From Streptomyces xanthophaeus (GTDB lineage: Bacteria > Actinomycetota > Actinomycetes > Streptomycetales > Streptomycetaceae), in the NCBI RefSeq assembly GCF_030440515.1, contig NZ_CP076543.1, forward strand, positions 372,001 to 436,000: a stretch of 64,000 bases of DNA, in the 5' to 3' direction. The translations under genes and the position numbers were made by a program. This document shows positions 40,597 through 48,804 of this stretch, piece after piece. Under the pieces are notes generated by a model. The model was given only the letters and a program-made list of their open reading frames with translations. It was not told where the DNA came from and ran no database searches. The stretch's first letter is position 1; every line of letters begins with the position of its first letter.

Positions 40597-41599
40597 CCGA
40601 GTCCATGAGCCGGGCGGGAGCGCCGCTCCCGTCGGCCGGTACGGCGTACAGGTCGGCACCGAAGTCCCCCGGCAGGGCGTAGACGACGGTCCGGTCGTCG
40701 GTCCACACCACCTGGTCGTCCACGCTGCGCTCCTCGGCGAGCGGCGTCTCGGCTCCGGAGGCCAGGTCCAGGGCGTACAGCCGCCACGGCGCCTCGGCCG
40801 GCAGGCCCGGCACGCGCTTCTTGAAGACCAGCCGGGTCCCGTCCGGTGACAGCGACGGGCACTCCACGTTCTCGCGCAGGGTGGTCACGGTGCGCTCGCC
40901 CAGGTCCCCCCGGACCAGGTGGGTCCGTCCGCCGGTGGCGAGGGTCGCGTAGAAGGTCCGCTCGTCGGCGGCGAAGGTGACCCCCCAGAAGTTGACGTCG
41001 GCGCTGCGGTACGGCTTGCCGTCCTTCAGGATCGTGAAGTCTTCCAGCGAGGCGTCGAGCATGCCGGTGCGCAGGTCGAGCACCGAGGTCCGCGTCGAGA
41101 AATTCGTACCTGCGTACGAGTCCCCGCCGACGAAGACGGTCCAGGCGGCGAGGTGCCCGCCCGGCGAGACCCGGGCCCGGGTGGGGAGGCCGCCCAGCGG
41201 ATGTGCGGAGACCTCCTTCAGGCGGGCGTCGAGGACGACCGCCCGGTAGCCCTCCTGGACCCCGCCGCGGTCCGCCTGGAGGCAGATCCCGGTGCCCTGG
41301 GCCGCGTGGAAGCGCAGACAGCTCACCCCGGACGCGGTACGCGCCCCGTCCGGCCGGCCGGCCGCGACCGTGGCGAGCTCGTCCCGGTGCGGCCCCCAGG
41401 CCATGTTGCGGAACACGATCCGCCGGCCTCCGTCGCCCGGCGCCAGCGAGACCGCGCCCGGATCTACCTGCGGGCCGCCCGGCCGGGCGTGGTCCTTCTC
41501 GTCGGCGCGGGAGGAAGCCCGCGAGACGGCGAGCACGCCCACGGCCGCGAGCAGGGCCACGGCGGTGACGAGGATCAGGATCCGGCGCTGGAGCGTCAT
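40571..41599 (-). CDS. Membrane-anchored TolB-like beta-propeller protein
   Basis: A 342-residue protein with an N-terminal membrane anchor (about residues 7-25, ILILVTAVALLAAVGVLAV) and an extracytoplasmic propeller. WD40/PD40-like blades are recognisable from CPSLSPDGTRLVFKK, RVSPGGHLAAWTVF and DDRTVVYALPGDFGADLYAVP. Such domains bind proteins or cell-wall components. No enzymatic residues are seen. ATG 41599 starts the anchor. The neighbour at 41867 is divergent. Confidence 0.75.
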   Translation of the reverse strand: MTLQRRILILVTAVALLAAVGVLAVSRASSRADEKDHARPGGPQVDPGAVSLAPGDGGRRIVFRNMAWGPHRDELATVAAGRPDGARTASGVSCLRFHAAQGTGICLQADRGGVQEGYRAVVLDARLKEVSAHPLGGLPTRARVSPGGHLAAWTVFVGGDSYAGTNFSTRTSVLDLRTGMLDASLEDFTILKDGKPYRSADVNFWGVTFAADERTFYATLATGGRTHLVRGDLGERTVTTLRENVECPSLSPDGTRLVFKKRVPGLPAEAPWRLYALDLASGAETPLAEERSVDDQVVWTDDRTVVYALPGDFGADLYAVPADGSGAPARLMDSALAPAFLG

Positions 41600-41866
41600 G
41601 GGATGACTCCGGGGCGGGGTGGGGTTCCGGGGGCGGCGCGGGGGCACCATACCCAGCGGCCTGTACAAGAGCCAGGCATGGACGGAGGCGGGTCCGTGAA
41701 CTCCACCGGGCGTACGGGCGCCAGGCAATGGCCTCCCCCAGGGCACCCCAAGAGTAGGAAAAATGCGGAACCCTGACATGCTTGCGTTCATCCTTCGAAC
41801 GGAAGGACCCAGCAGTCAGACCACCCCGCCCCTCTGGGGGCAGCAGCAGCCGGAGAGCCACCGCAC

Positions 41867-43165
41867 ATGTCGTACGCACCCGACGGGCAGCAGTACCAGC
41901 CGTACCGGCCGGAAGGACAGATACCGCAGCCGCCCCAAGGCGACCAGTACGGCCGGCCGTACGGACAGCAGCCGCCGCCCGGCCGCCCCCAGCAACCGTA
42001 CGGGCAGCAGGACCAGTATGGGCAGCAGCCTCAGTACGCACCGCAGGACCAGTACGGACAGCAGCCGCAGTACGGGCAGCAGGGCCAGTACCAGGAGCCC
42101 GAGCCGCCGCGGCGCAGGTCGCGGGGGCGCCGCTGGCTGATCGCGGGCGCCTCGGTGCTCGCTCTCGCCGGTATAGCCGCGCTCGTGCTGAACCACTACG
42201 AGATACCCCCGTTCACCGACAAGGGCTCCTCGGTGTCCTTCGGGCAGGCGCCCGCCGGTGGCGGCAAGAAGAGCGACGCTCCGCCGCCGAACTCCAAGAT
42301 GCTCATGCCGACCGGGCCGGCCTCCGAGTTCAAGAACACGATGACCCTCGCCGACGGCACGCACGTGGCCGTCACCACGCTGGACGGCAAGAAGTCCGGC
42401 TTCAAGGGCAAGGTCTGGGTCTGGGCCCCCAAGGAGTACAACGACCCGAAGTTCGCCAAGAGCGGCTTCCCGGTCATGATCGCCCTGCCGGGCGGCGCCG
42501 GCTACCCGAGCAACTACTGGATGGGTACCGACCTCGGCCTCCAGACCAGCATCAGCAAGTGGTACGCGGAGGGCAAGAGCAAGCCCTTCATCCTGGCCAT
42601 GCCGGTCCTCAACCCGGGGCCGGACGACAAGGGCGTCTACTGGGACGGCTCCGACATCCCCGGCCAGCCCAAGATGGGCACCTGGCTGACCGAGGACGTC
42701 CCGGACCTGATGAAGGCCAACTTCCGCACCGTCAAGTCCCGTGACGGCTGGGCGTTCATGGGATCCTCCACCGGTGGTTTCGCGGGTCTGAAGGCCGTGC
42801 TGAAGCACCCGGACAAGTTCAAGGCCGTGATCGCCTCCGGCCCGGACATCGTCCCGGACTCCTCCCTGTGGAAGGGCCACGACAAGGAGAAGGCCGAGAA
42901 CAACCCGGAGCTGCTGGCGAAGCAGCTCATCGACACCAAGGGTCCTGAGGTCTACCTCGCCTTCCAGGTCGGCGACAGCGAGAACAACAAGAAGACGCTG
43001 CCCGACGTGCAGAAGTTCGTCGCCACCTACGGCAACAAGGGCCCCATCCACGCCGAGTTGAAGGTCATCAAGGGCGGTCAGCACAACGCCAAGACCTATG
43101 TGCCCAACATGGGCGAGGGTCCGGTCCAGTTCATCAGCAAGGTCATGGAAGGGCCCGTCGAGTAA
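41867..43165 (+). CDS. Membrane-anchored esterase-D-like alpha/beta hydrolase with QPYG-rich N-terminus
   Basis: A 432-residue protein. Residues 1-80 are a Tyr/Gln/Pro/Gly-rich cytoplasmic segment (repeats of DQYGQQPQY type). A transmembrane helix (about 88-107, WLIAGASVLALAGIAALVL) follows, then an extracytoplasmic esterase-D/mycolyltransferase-like domain. FPVMIALPGGAGYPSNYW is the oxyanion strand, WAFMGSSTGGFAGLKA holds the nucleophile Ser and GGQHNAKTY the base His. Streptomyces make no mycolic acids, so the acyl acceptor is unknown. The last 23 bases overlap the convergent carboxylesterase gene. Confidence 0.85.
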   Translation: MSYAPDGQQYQPYRPEGQIPQPPQGDQYGRPYGQQPPPGRPQQPYGQQDQYGQQPQYAPQDQYGQQPQYGQQGQYQEPEPPRRRSRGRRWLIAGASVLALAGIAALVLNHYEIPPFTDKGSSVSFGQAPAGGGKKSDAPPPNSKMLMPTGPASEFKNTMTLADGTHVAVTTLDGKKSGFKGKVWVWAPKEYNDPKFAKSGFPVMIALPGGAGYPSNYWMGTDLGLQTSISKWYAEGKSKPFILAMPVLNPGPDDKGVYWDGSDIPGQPKMGTWLTEDVPDLMKANFRTVKSRDGWAFMGSSTGGFAGLKAVLKHPDKFKAVIASGPDIVPDSSLWKGHDKEKAENNPELLAKQLIDTKGPEVYLAFQVGDSENNKKTLPDVQKFVATYGNKGPIHAELKVIKGGQHNAKTYVPNMGEGPVQFISKVMEGPVE

Positions 43166-44618
43166 CGACCGGCTCCCCCGCACCATCGAGCTCCGGCCCG
43201 CCGAACACCTTCGGCGGGCCGTCGCCGTTCCAGGCCGCCCAGCCCGGATCGCCCGTCACCGCGAACCGCACCCAGGCCGCGTGCATCTCGTCCGCCAGCG
43301 CCTGCGGGGTGTGCGGCCCGGCCAGCCAGGCGGCCTCCGGTACCGCGAGCGTGTCGAACACGAAGCCCAGCTCCAGGGCGTGGCAGGAGCCGAGGCCGGG
43401 AACGCCGGAGGGCCAGGCGAACTCGTACAGGAAGCTCGGCGCCCCCCGCCGCGCCCCGGCGAGCCTGCGCAGCGGGTCACGCAGCAGCCGGTCGGTGAGC
43501 AGCTGTCCGGCGAGTTCGGCGGGGCCCGCCGCGGGCAGCGCGGCGCGCAGCGCCCGTACCGCCGCCCGGTCCTTGCCGGAGCGGGCGCGGGCCAGCGCCA
43601 CGGCGAGCGGGCCGAGCCGGTCCAGCAGCCGCATCCCGCCGGTGGGGGCGAGCCACAGCCGGTACTCGTCACGGGTCCAGCCGAGGAGCAGCGGCACCTC
43701 GGCGGAGGCGGCCCGGGCGCAGAGGGTGTCGAGGGGGTCGGCCGGGACCGTGTCCCGGTCGGTGACCAGGCCGAAGGCGGGTCCGCCGACGAGCGGGCCG
43801 GATCGGCGCAGGACGGCCGCCTGGGCGGCGAGCAGGTCCGGCAGCGCGGTGGCGGTGAAGGCCGCGGCGGTGGCGTCCACCTTGAGCAGCGAGGCCATCC
43901 GCCGGACCATGGCGCGGACCCTGGGGCGCGGCAGGACCTCGGGGGGTCCGCTCTGCAGGACGGCCCGGGTGAAGAGCCCGGCGGCGCGCGGAACGGCCAG
44001 GAGGGCGCCGACGCTGATGGCCCCGGCGGATTCACCGAAGACGGTGACCCGGTCGGGGTCCCCTCCGAAGGCCCCGATGTTGTCGCGGACCCATTCCAGG
44101 GCGGCGATCTGGTCCAGCAGGCCCCGGTTGGCGGGGGCGTCGGGGAAGAGTCCGTAACCGAGGACGCCGAGGCGGAAGTTGAAGGAGACCAGCACGACCC
44201 CGTCGCGGGCGAAGGCGGAGCCGTCGTACACGGGGACGGCCGAGGAGCCGCGGGTGTGGGCCCCGCCGTGGATCCAGACCATGACGGGCAGCCGGGCCGC
44301 CGGCGCCGGGTCGGGGGTCCACACGTTCACGTTCAGGCAGTCGTCCCCGGGGATCACCGGGTCGGGGAGCAGGGCGGCGAACGTGTCCGGGTACGGCACC
44401 TTGGGCGCGGTCGGCCCGTAGGCGGCGGCATCGCGTACGCCGTCCCAGGCGGCCGGGGGTGCGGGCGCCGCGAAGCGCAGGGCTCCGACGGGCGGGGCCG
44501 CGTACGGGATGCCCAGGAAGACGGCGGTCCCCCCGGGCCCGGTCCGGCCCTCGACGACGCCGGCCGCGGCCTTGACCCGCGGGCGGCGGCGGCCGTCGGC
44601 CGCGCCCTCTGCGCTCAT
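43143..44618 (-). CDS. Type-B carboxylesterase
   Basis: A 491-residue carboxylesterase/para-nitrobenzyl-esterase family enzyme. FLGIPYAAPPVGALRF and DDCLNVNVWTP (family N-terminal signatures), the oxyanion HGGAHTRG and nucleophile GESAGAISV are present. The acid Asp/Glu lies in the GWTRDEYRLW region and the base His in SCHALELGFVF. It hydrolyses carboxylic esters in the cytosol (no signal peptide). ATG 44618 has GGAGG a few bases upstream. It converges with and overlaps the previous gene by 23 bp. Confidence 0.93.
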   Translation of the reverse strand: MSAEGAADGRRRPRVKAAAGVVEGRTGPGGTAVFLGIPYAAPPVGALRFAAPAPPAAWDGVRDAAAYGPTAPKVPYPDTFAALLPDPVIPGDDCLNVNVWTPDPAPAARLPVMVWIHGGAHTRGSSAVPVYDGSAFARDGVVLVSFNFRLGVLGYGLFPDAPANRGLLDQIAALEWVRDNIGAFGGDPDRVTVFGESAGAISVGALLAVPRAAGLFTRAVLQSGPPEVLPRPRVRAMVRRMASLLKVDATAAAFTATALPDLLAAQAAVLRRSGPLVGGPAFGLVTDRDTVPADPLDTLCARAASAEVPLLLGWTRDEYRLWLAPTGGMRLLDRLGPLAVALARARSGKDRAAVRALRAALPAAGPAELAGQLLTDRLLRDPLRRLAGARRGAPSFLYEFAWPSGVPGLGSCHALELGFVFDTLAVPEAAWLAGPHTPQALADEMHAAWVRFAVTGDPGWAAWNGDGPPKVFGGPELDGAGEPVVTRRALP

Positions 44619-44725
44619 CTCGTCCTCCTGCGATGACGGTGCCGGTCGCATCGCCGCACCGTCGCACAGCCGTCCAACGGGTGACAAGGCGTGACCGGGT
44701 CCGTGCCCGGCCCGGTTGGACGGGC

Positions 44726-45049
44726 ATGCGATTCCTGCGTATCCACCATGCCGTGCCCGTCGCCCTGCTGCTCGCGGGGGCCGCGCTCGTGTCCGGCCCG
44801 GCCCTGGCCGCCGGCCCGGACTTCCAGTACGTCGGCCAGGACGACCGGGTCCACGGCCTCACCGCGCCGAGGGGGTGCGTCGCGGCGGAGGGCGGCGGCG
44901 CCCGGGCGGTCACCAACGGGACCCGGAGCTCGGCGACCCTCTACGAGGGTCCCGGGTGCTCCGGCCGGGTCCTGCGGGTCCTGCGGCCCGGAGAGGTCGG
45001 CCAGGTGCGGCCGTACTTCGCCTCCGTCCGGTTTTCCGTCACCAGGTAG
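44726..45049 (+). CDS. Small secreted protein of unknown function
   Basis: A 107-residue protein with a clear signal peptide (residues 1-30, VALLLAGAALVSGPALAAG). The mature part of about 77 residues has two cysteines (CVAAEGG and GPGCSG) that could pair, and Gly/Arg-rich beta segments, somewhat like beta-gamma-crystallin-type small proteins (RSSATLYEGPGCSGRVLRVL). The family call is not firm. ATG 44726 starts the signal peptide. It sits upstream of the chaplin gene but with its own start region. Confidence 0.6.
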   Translation: MRFLRIHHAVPVALLLAGAALVSGPALAAGPDFQYVGQDDRVHGLTAPRGCVAAEGGGARAVTNGTRSSATLYEGPGCSGRVLRVLRPGEVGQVRPYFASVRFSVTR

Positions 45050-45146
45050 GCGCACGGGCCGTGACCCCTTGGCCTCCCCCGCGTTGTATGCCATGTCAAA
45101 TGCCACAGGTTCTGTGGCGCCCCACATATCTCATGAGGAGATCTTG

Positions 45147-45431
45147 ATGTCGCGTATCGCGAAGGCATTCGCCATCACCGCTGTCACCGGCAGCGCCGTG
45201 GTCGCCGGTGCGGGTCTGGCAGTCGCCGATGCCGGAGCGCACGGTGCGGCGGTCGGCTCCCCCGGTGTCCTGTCGGGCAACCTGCTCCAGGTTCCGGTGC
45301 ACGTCCCGGTCAACGTCTGCGGCAACACCGTGAACGTGATCGCCCTGCTGAACCCGGCGTTCGGCAACACCTGCGTCAACGCCTCCGGCGGCGGCGACCA
45401 CCACACCGAGGGTGGCGACTACGGCCACTGA
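45147..45431 (+). CDS. Short chaplin (hydrophobic aerial-hyphae surface protein)
   Basis: A 94-residue secreted chaplin. The signal peptide ends near AVADA (residue 29). The single chaplin domain GSPGVLSGNLLQVPVHVPVNVCGNTVNVIALLNPAFGNTCVN has the two conserved cysteines and alternating hydrophobics that form amyloid rodlets on aerial hyphae. Unlike typical ChpD-H forms, it ends in a polar His/Gly/Asp tail (GGGDHHTEGGDYGH). ATG 45147 has GAGGAG at 45135-45140. A strong terminator follows at 45465-45490. Confidence 0.92.
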   Translation: MSRIAKAFAITAVTGSAVVAGAGLAVADAGAHGAAVGSPGVLSGNLLQVPVHVPVNVCGNTVNVIALLNPAFGNTCVNASGGGDHHTEGGDYGH

Positions 45432-45464
45432 TCGCCTGACCGGGTGATCGACTGATCGACGGAA

Positions 45465-45490
45465 GGGCCCCCGCCACCCGGCGGGGGCCC
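45465..45490. terminator. Strong terminator between chaplin and second tyrosinase operon
   Basis: A perfect 11-bp stem (GGGCCCCCGCC / GGCGGGGGCCC) with a four-base loop, followed on the plus strand by TTT. It lies between convergent genes and serves both. Confidence 0.85.
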
Positions 45491-45533
45491 TTTCCCGTGC
45501 CGGCCGCGTGCGCAGAGGCCGTTCGGGTGAGCG

Positions 45534-46397
45534 TCATTCGTAGCGGTACAGGCCCTGGTGGCCGGACATCTCGCGCGGGGTGATGTTCCACGGCGGCATC
45601 GGCTCGTCGAGGGCGATCACCCGGCCGCGCTGGAGGTCGCCGACGGCGAGCGGGGCGGCGGGCAGGTAGCCGGAACCGGGGTGCTTCTGCTGCCAGCGGT
45701 CCCAGACCAGGTCGACGAAGGCGTGGTGCAGCCAGAACGCCGGGTCGTTGGGCGCCGTACCGCCGGTCATGTGGCCGCCGATCCACTGGTGGACCTTGTT
45801 GTGGTTGCGCCAGCGCTCGCTCCTGGGTGCCGACCAGCCCTCCAGCTTGTTGCGGAAGCCGCCGGCCGTGGCCGTGGAGTCCCAGGGGGAGACGTCGTAC
45901 GTCGGGTCGTCGATCGCCCACTGGAGTTCGGCCGCGGTGGGCAGGGTGATCGGATTCTGCGGCCGGCCGAGGTTGCGGGTGAGGAAGGCGGACTCGGTGA
46001 TGCCCACGGTCACCGTCCAGTTGCCCGTGTCGTAGGCGAACGGCCCGGTCATCACCTTGCGGTCGCTCGCCCGGCCGGTGCCGCCGAGGAAGTCGTCGGC
46101 CCAGAGGGAGGAGACCGGGCTGTTGTCGGTGGTCCAGTCCCAGTACGGGACGCTCACGCCCGGGTCGATCTCCTGCAGCTGGCGCTCGAACTCCAGCAGG
46201 TAGCGCCGGTGCCACGGGAAGAAGGACGGGGACATGTGCCCGACGCGCAGCTTGCGGTCGCGGTCGGGCACGAAGTACTTGTCATGGGTGCGCACGAGGG
46301 CGTCGTAGGCGCCGTCGCGCTTGAGCTCCAGCACCGCCGCCGTGAACCGCTTCTTCTGGGCGCTGGTGAGGTTCTTCTGGTTCTGCCGGGTGTGCAA
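45534..46397 (-). CDS. melD2: Second tyrosinase (MelD2-like)
   Basis: A 287-residue type-3 copper protein clearly related to but distinct from the MelC2 at 29897. CuA ligands H38, H54, H63 (VGHMSPSFFPWHRRYLLEFE) and CuB ligands H199, H203, H225 (RNHNKVHQWIGG, FWLHHAFVD) are intact. It has no signal peptide. The start is TTG 46397, supported by GGGAGGAG seven bases upstream; no ATG fits the family N-terminus. It lies 30 bases after its caddie gene. In Streptomyces, MelD-type enzymes are a second phenol oxidase besides MelC. Confidence 0.92.
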   Translation of the reverse strand: MHTRQNQKNLTSAQKKRFTAAVLELKRDGAYDALVRTHDKYFVPDRDRKLRVGHMSPSFFPWHRRYLLEFERQLQEIDPGVSVPYWDWTTDNSPVSSLWADDFLGGTGRASDRKVMTGPFAYDTGNWTVTVGITESAFLTRNLGRPQNPITLPTAAELQWAIDDPTYDVSPWDSTATAGGFRNKLEGWSAPRSERWRNHNKVHQWIGGHMTGGTAPNDPAFWLHHAFVDLVWDRWQQKHPGSGYLPAAPLAVGDLQRGRVIALDEPMPPWNITPREMSGHQGLYRYE

Positions 46398-46427
46398 CGC
46401 GGGGCTCCTCCCGTTCCCGTGGGTCAG

Positions 46428-46796
46428 TCAGCCGTGGTGCGGGGCCGCGAAGGCGAGCTGGGCGGTGCCCAGCTCGTCGACGGCGGCCCGGGCCAGTTCC
46501 AGTGGCGTGGCGTAGGACTGGAAGTGGTTGATCCCGCTGAGGTAGCTGCCGTCGGCCCGGCGCATGACGTGCAGGGGGCGGCCGTCGATCCGGACCCCGG
46601 CGACGTCGACGGCGATGTGCCGGCCGCGGTAGGTCTCCTCCTCGGCGAGCGGCGCCGGGGTGAGGGTCTGCCGGGGACGGCGGGCGCGCAGTACGGGGGC
46701 CAGGGCCGCGGCCGTGCCGGCGAGCACGGTCGCGGTGAAGACCGTACGCAGGACCGCGCGGCGGGTCAGTGGTGCGGCGGGCGATGCTGCGGACAT
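46428..46796 (-). CDS. melD1: Tyrosinase caddie protein (MelD1-like)
   Basis: A 122-residue partner of the tyrosinase encoded just downstream. Tat motif LTRRAVLR with a hydrophobic core (residues 10-35), then the caddie domain: YRGRHIAVDVAG, VRIDGRPLHVMRRADGSYLSGINHFQSY. The His-rich loop seen in MelC1 is missing, and the active-site Tyr of the caddie is replaced by Phe in INHFQSY. It should export the enzyme and help load copper, but maybe by a different mechanism. ATG 46796. Confidence 0.88.
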   Translation of the reverse strand: MSAASPAAPLTRRAVLRTVFTATVLAGTAAALAPVLRARRPRQTLTPAPLAEEETYRGRHIAVDVAGVRIDGRPLHVMRRADGSYLSGINHFQSYATPLELARAAVDELGTAQLAFAAPHHG

Positions 46797-46855
46797 ACGG
46801 TCTCCCTCGCTCGGTGGCCGGCGGCTACGGGTCTAACGCCGCGCGGCGGGCGAGG

Positions 46856-47395
46856 TCACCCGTGGGCGCCGCGGAGCTGCTTGTAGAAGAGGGTCGTGGG
46901 GTGGAGCCGGCCCGCCGGGTCGGTGGCGTAGTCGGGGATGGTGCCGGCCTCCGTCCAGCCCGCGGAGCGGTAGACCCGCTCGGCTCCGCTGCCCGTCTCG
47001 GTGTCCAGGAACAGCAGCACGACCCCGGCCCGGGAGGCGGCCGACTCGGCCTCGGCGAGCAGGGCCCGGGCGGTGCCCCGGCCGCGGGCGGCCGGGTGGA
47101 CCATGAGTTTGCGCAGCTCGGCGCGGTGGCGGCCGTTCGGCTTGGTCTCCCGGTACCAGCTGACGGTGCCGTCGATCCTGCCGTCGCCGCCGGTGCGGGA
47201 GACCCACAGCGCGAGGGAGCCGTCCTCGACGGCGGGCAGCAGGGAGTCCCACCAGGCGGCGGCTCCCTGGTGGTCGAGGCCGGCGAGGAAGCCGAGGGAC
47301 GATCCGCCGTCGACCACGGCGAGCAGCAGGGCGGCGAGTTCGTCGCGGTGGGCGCGGAGGCCGGTGGCGGAGAGCGCGGTGATGGTGGCCCTCAT
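46856..47395 (-). CDS. GNAT-family N-acetyltransferase
   Basis: A 179-residue acetyltransferase. LRKLMVHPAARGRGTARALLAEAES is the acetyl-CoA pyrophosphate loop and helix, and LLFLDTETGSGAERVYRSAGWTEAG the closing strands. The N-terminal part provides the substrate site and is not informative. ATG 47395. It is probably transcribed alone. The following 47396-47688 gap (293 bp) holds no recognisable gene. Confidence 0.87.
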   Translation of the reverse strand: MRATITALSATGLRAHRDELAALLLAVVDGGSSLGFLAGLDHQGAAAWWDSLLPAVEDGSLALWVSRTGGDGRIDGTVSWYRETKPNGRHRAELRKLMVHPAARGRGTARALLAEAESAASRAGVVLLFLDTETGSGAERVYRSAGWTEAGTIPDYATDPAGRLHPTTLFYKQLRGAHG

Positions 47396-47688
47396 GGGGC
47401 GAGGATAAGGACCGGCGCGCAGCCCGCCCGAGGCGGGGCGGACTGCGGGTCGCCTCCGGGCGGGGGTCGCGTACACCTCCTCGCGCAGCAGCGGCGGGAA
47501 CTCCCCATCGCGAAGGAGGCGATGAGGACCAGCAGCGACGGGTCGTGGTCCCGGTGGAGGACGTGCGGCACAGCGCCTCTCGCAGGAGGCGGACGGGGCG
47601 CACGGGGACCCGTCGGCGCCGCGCCCGCATCGGCCGTTCGGCCAGGGTCCCGGCCGGCCCGGGGCGGGCGGGCCGGCCGGGACCGGGG

Positions 47689-48804
47689 CTACGGCGCGGG
47701 GAGTTCCGCGAAGTCCGCGACCAGGCCGCGGTGGTGGCCCGCCGTGCCGAGGGCCAGGGAGTCGGCCTTGGCCCGCTTGAGGTAGAGGTGGGCCGGGTGT
47801 TCCCAGGTCATACCGATGCCGCCGTGCAGTTGTACGCACTCCTCGGCGGCGCGGACGGCCACGCCCGAGCAGTAGGCCTGGGCCACGGCGACCGTCAGCG
47901 GGGCGTCGGGGGCCGCGGTGGCCAGGGCGTCGGCCGCGGCCCTCGCCGCCGCGCGCGCGGAGGCCACGTCGAGCCAGAGCCGGGCGAGGCGGTGCTTGAG
48001 GGCCTGGAAGGAGCCGACGGGCCGGTTGAACTGGTGCCGGCCCCGGACGTGGCCGACCGTCTCCGTCAGGCACCACTCGGCGAGCCCGAGCTGCTCGGAG
48101 GCGAGCAGTCCGGCACCGGAGAGCAGGGCTCCGGCGACGGCCGCCCGGGCCGTTCCGGCATCGGCGAGACGGGTGCCGGCCGCGGCCTCCAGGGTGACGG
48201 TGGCGAGGGGGCGGGTCAGGTCCAGCGGGATCTGCGGGGTCAGCCGCGCCGAGGCGGCCGGGACGGCGTAGAGCCCGGTGTCGGCCAGGACCAGCAGGAC
48301 GTCGGCGGCCACCGCGTCCGCCACGGAGGTGACCGTGCCGGTCAGGCTCCCGTCGCCGAGGTCCCGGACGGGGGCCGGCAGGGGCGCGCCCGGGGCGAGG
48401 GTCAGCGGCACGGCCGGGACGCACACGGTGCTGCCCGAGGCCAGCTCCCGCAGCAGCGGGGCGGCCTCCGCGGTGTCGCAGGCGAGCAGGATCTCCGTGG
48501 CGAGCACGGCGCTCGTCAGGTACGGGACGGGAGCCACGGCCCGGCCCAGCTCCTCCAGGACCACGGCCGCCTCGCGGTGGCTCGCGCCCTGTCCGCCGTG
48601 CTTCTCGGGCACGAGGAGACCGGCCGCGCCGATCTCGGCGGCGAGGGTGTGCCAGAGCGCCGGGTCGTGCGGCCGGCCCGTCTCGGCCCGGTCGAGGACG
48701 CTCTTGGCGTCGCAGCGGTCGGTGAGGAGGGCGCGTACGGCGGAGCGGAGCTCCTCCTCGGTCCCCGAGTAGAGCAGGTCGGCCGGTGCCGCCGTGGTGG
48801 TCAT
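47689..48804 (-). CDS. Acyl-CoA dehydrogenase, subunit/partner 1
   Basis: A 371-residue acyl-CoA dehydrogenase. GLLVPEKHGGQGASHREAAVVLEELGRAVAPVPYLTSAVLA is the N-terminal helical domain. The C-terminal domain has HVRGRHQFNRPVGSFQALKHRLARLWLDV and the late QLHGGIGMTWEHPAHLYLKRAK motif, both FAD-interacting. It oxidises acyl-CoA to enoyl-CoA. Its start overlaps the stop of the next ACAD by ATGA, and such pairs often form alpha2beta2 heterotetramers as in actinobacterial sterol side-chain degradation (FadE pairs). The specific acyl-CoA is unknown. Confidence 0.9.
   Translation of the reverse strand: MTTTAAPADLLYSGTEEELRSAVRALLTDRCDAKSVLDRAETGRPHDPALWHTLAAEIGAAGLLVPEKHGGQGASHREAAVVLEELGRAVAPVPYLTSAVLATEILLACDTAEAAPLLRELASGSTVCVPAVPLTLAPGAPLPAPVRDLGDGSLTGTVTSVADAVAADVLLVLADTGLYAVPAASARLTPQIPLDLTRPLATVTLEAAAGTRLADAGTARAAVAGALLSGAGLLASEQLGLAEWCLTETVGHVRGRHQFNRPVGSFQALKHRLARLWLDVASARAAARAAADALATAAPDAPLTVAVAQAYCSGVAVRAAEECVQLHGGIGMTWEHPAHLYLKRAKADSLALGTAGHHRGLVADFAELPAP

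Noticed and set aside
47396..47688. Possible small gene between the acetyltransferase and the acyl-CoA dehydrogenase operon
   Set aside because: Short fragments look protein-like in mixed frames but no start, ribosome site or continuous domain is present.
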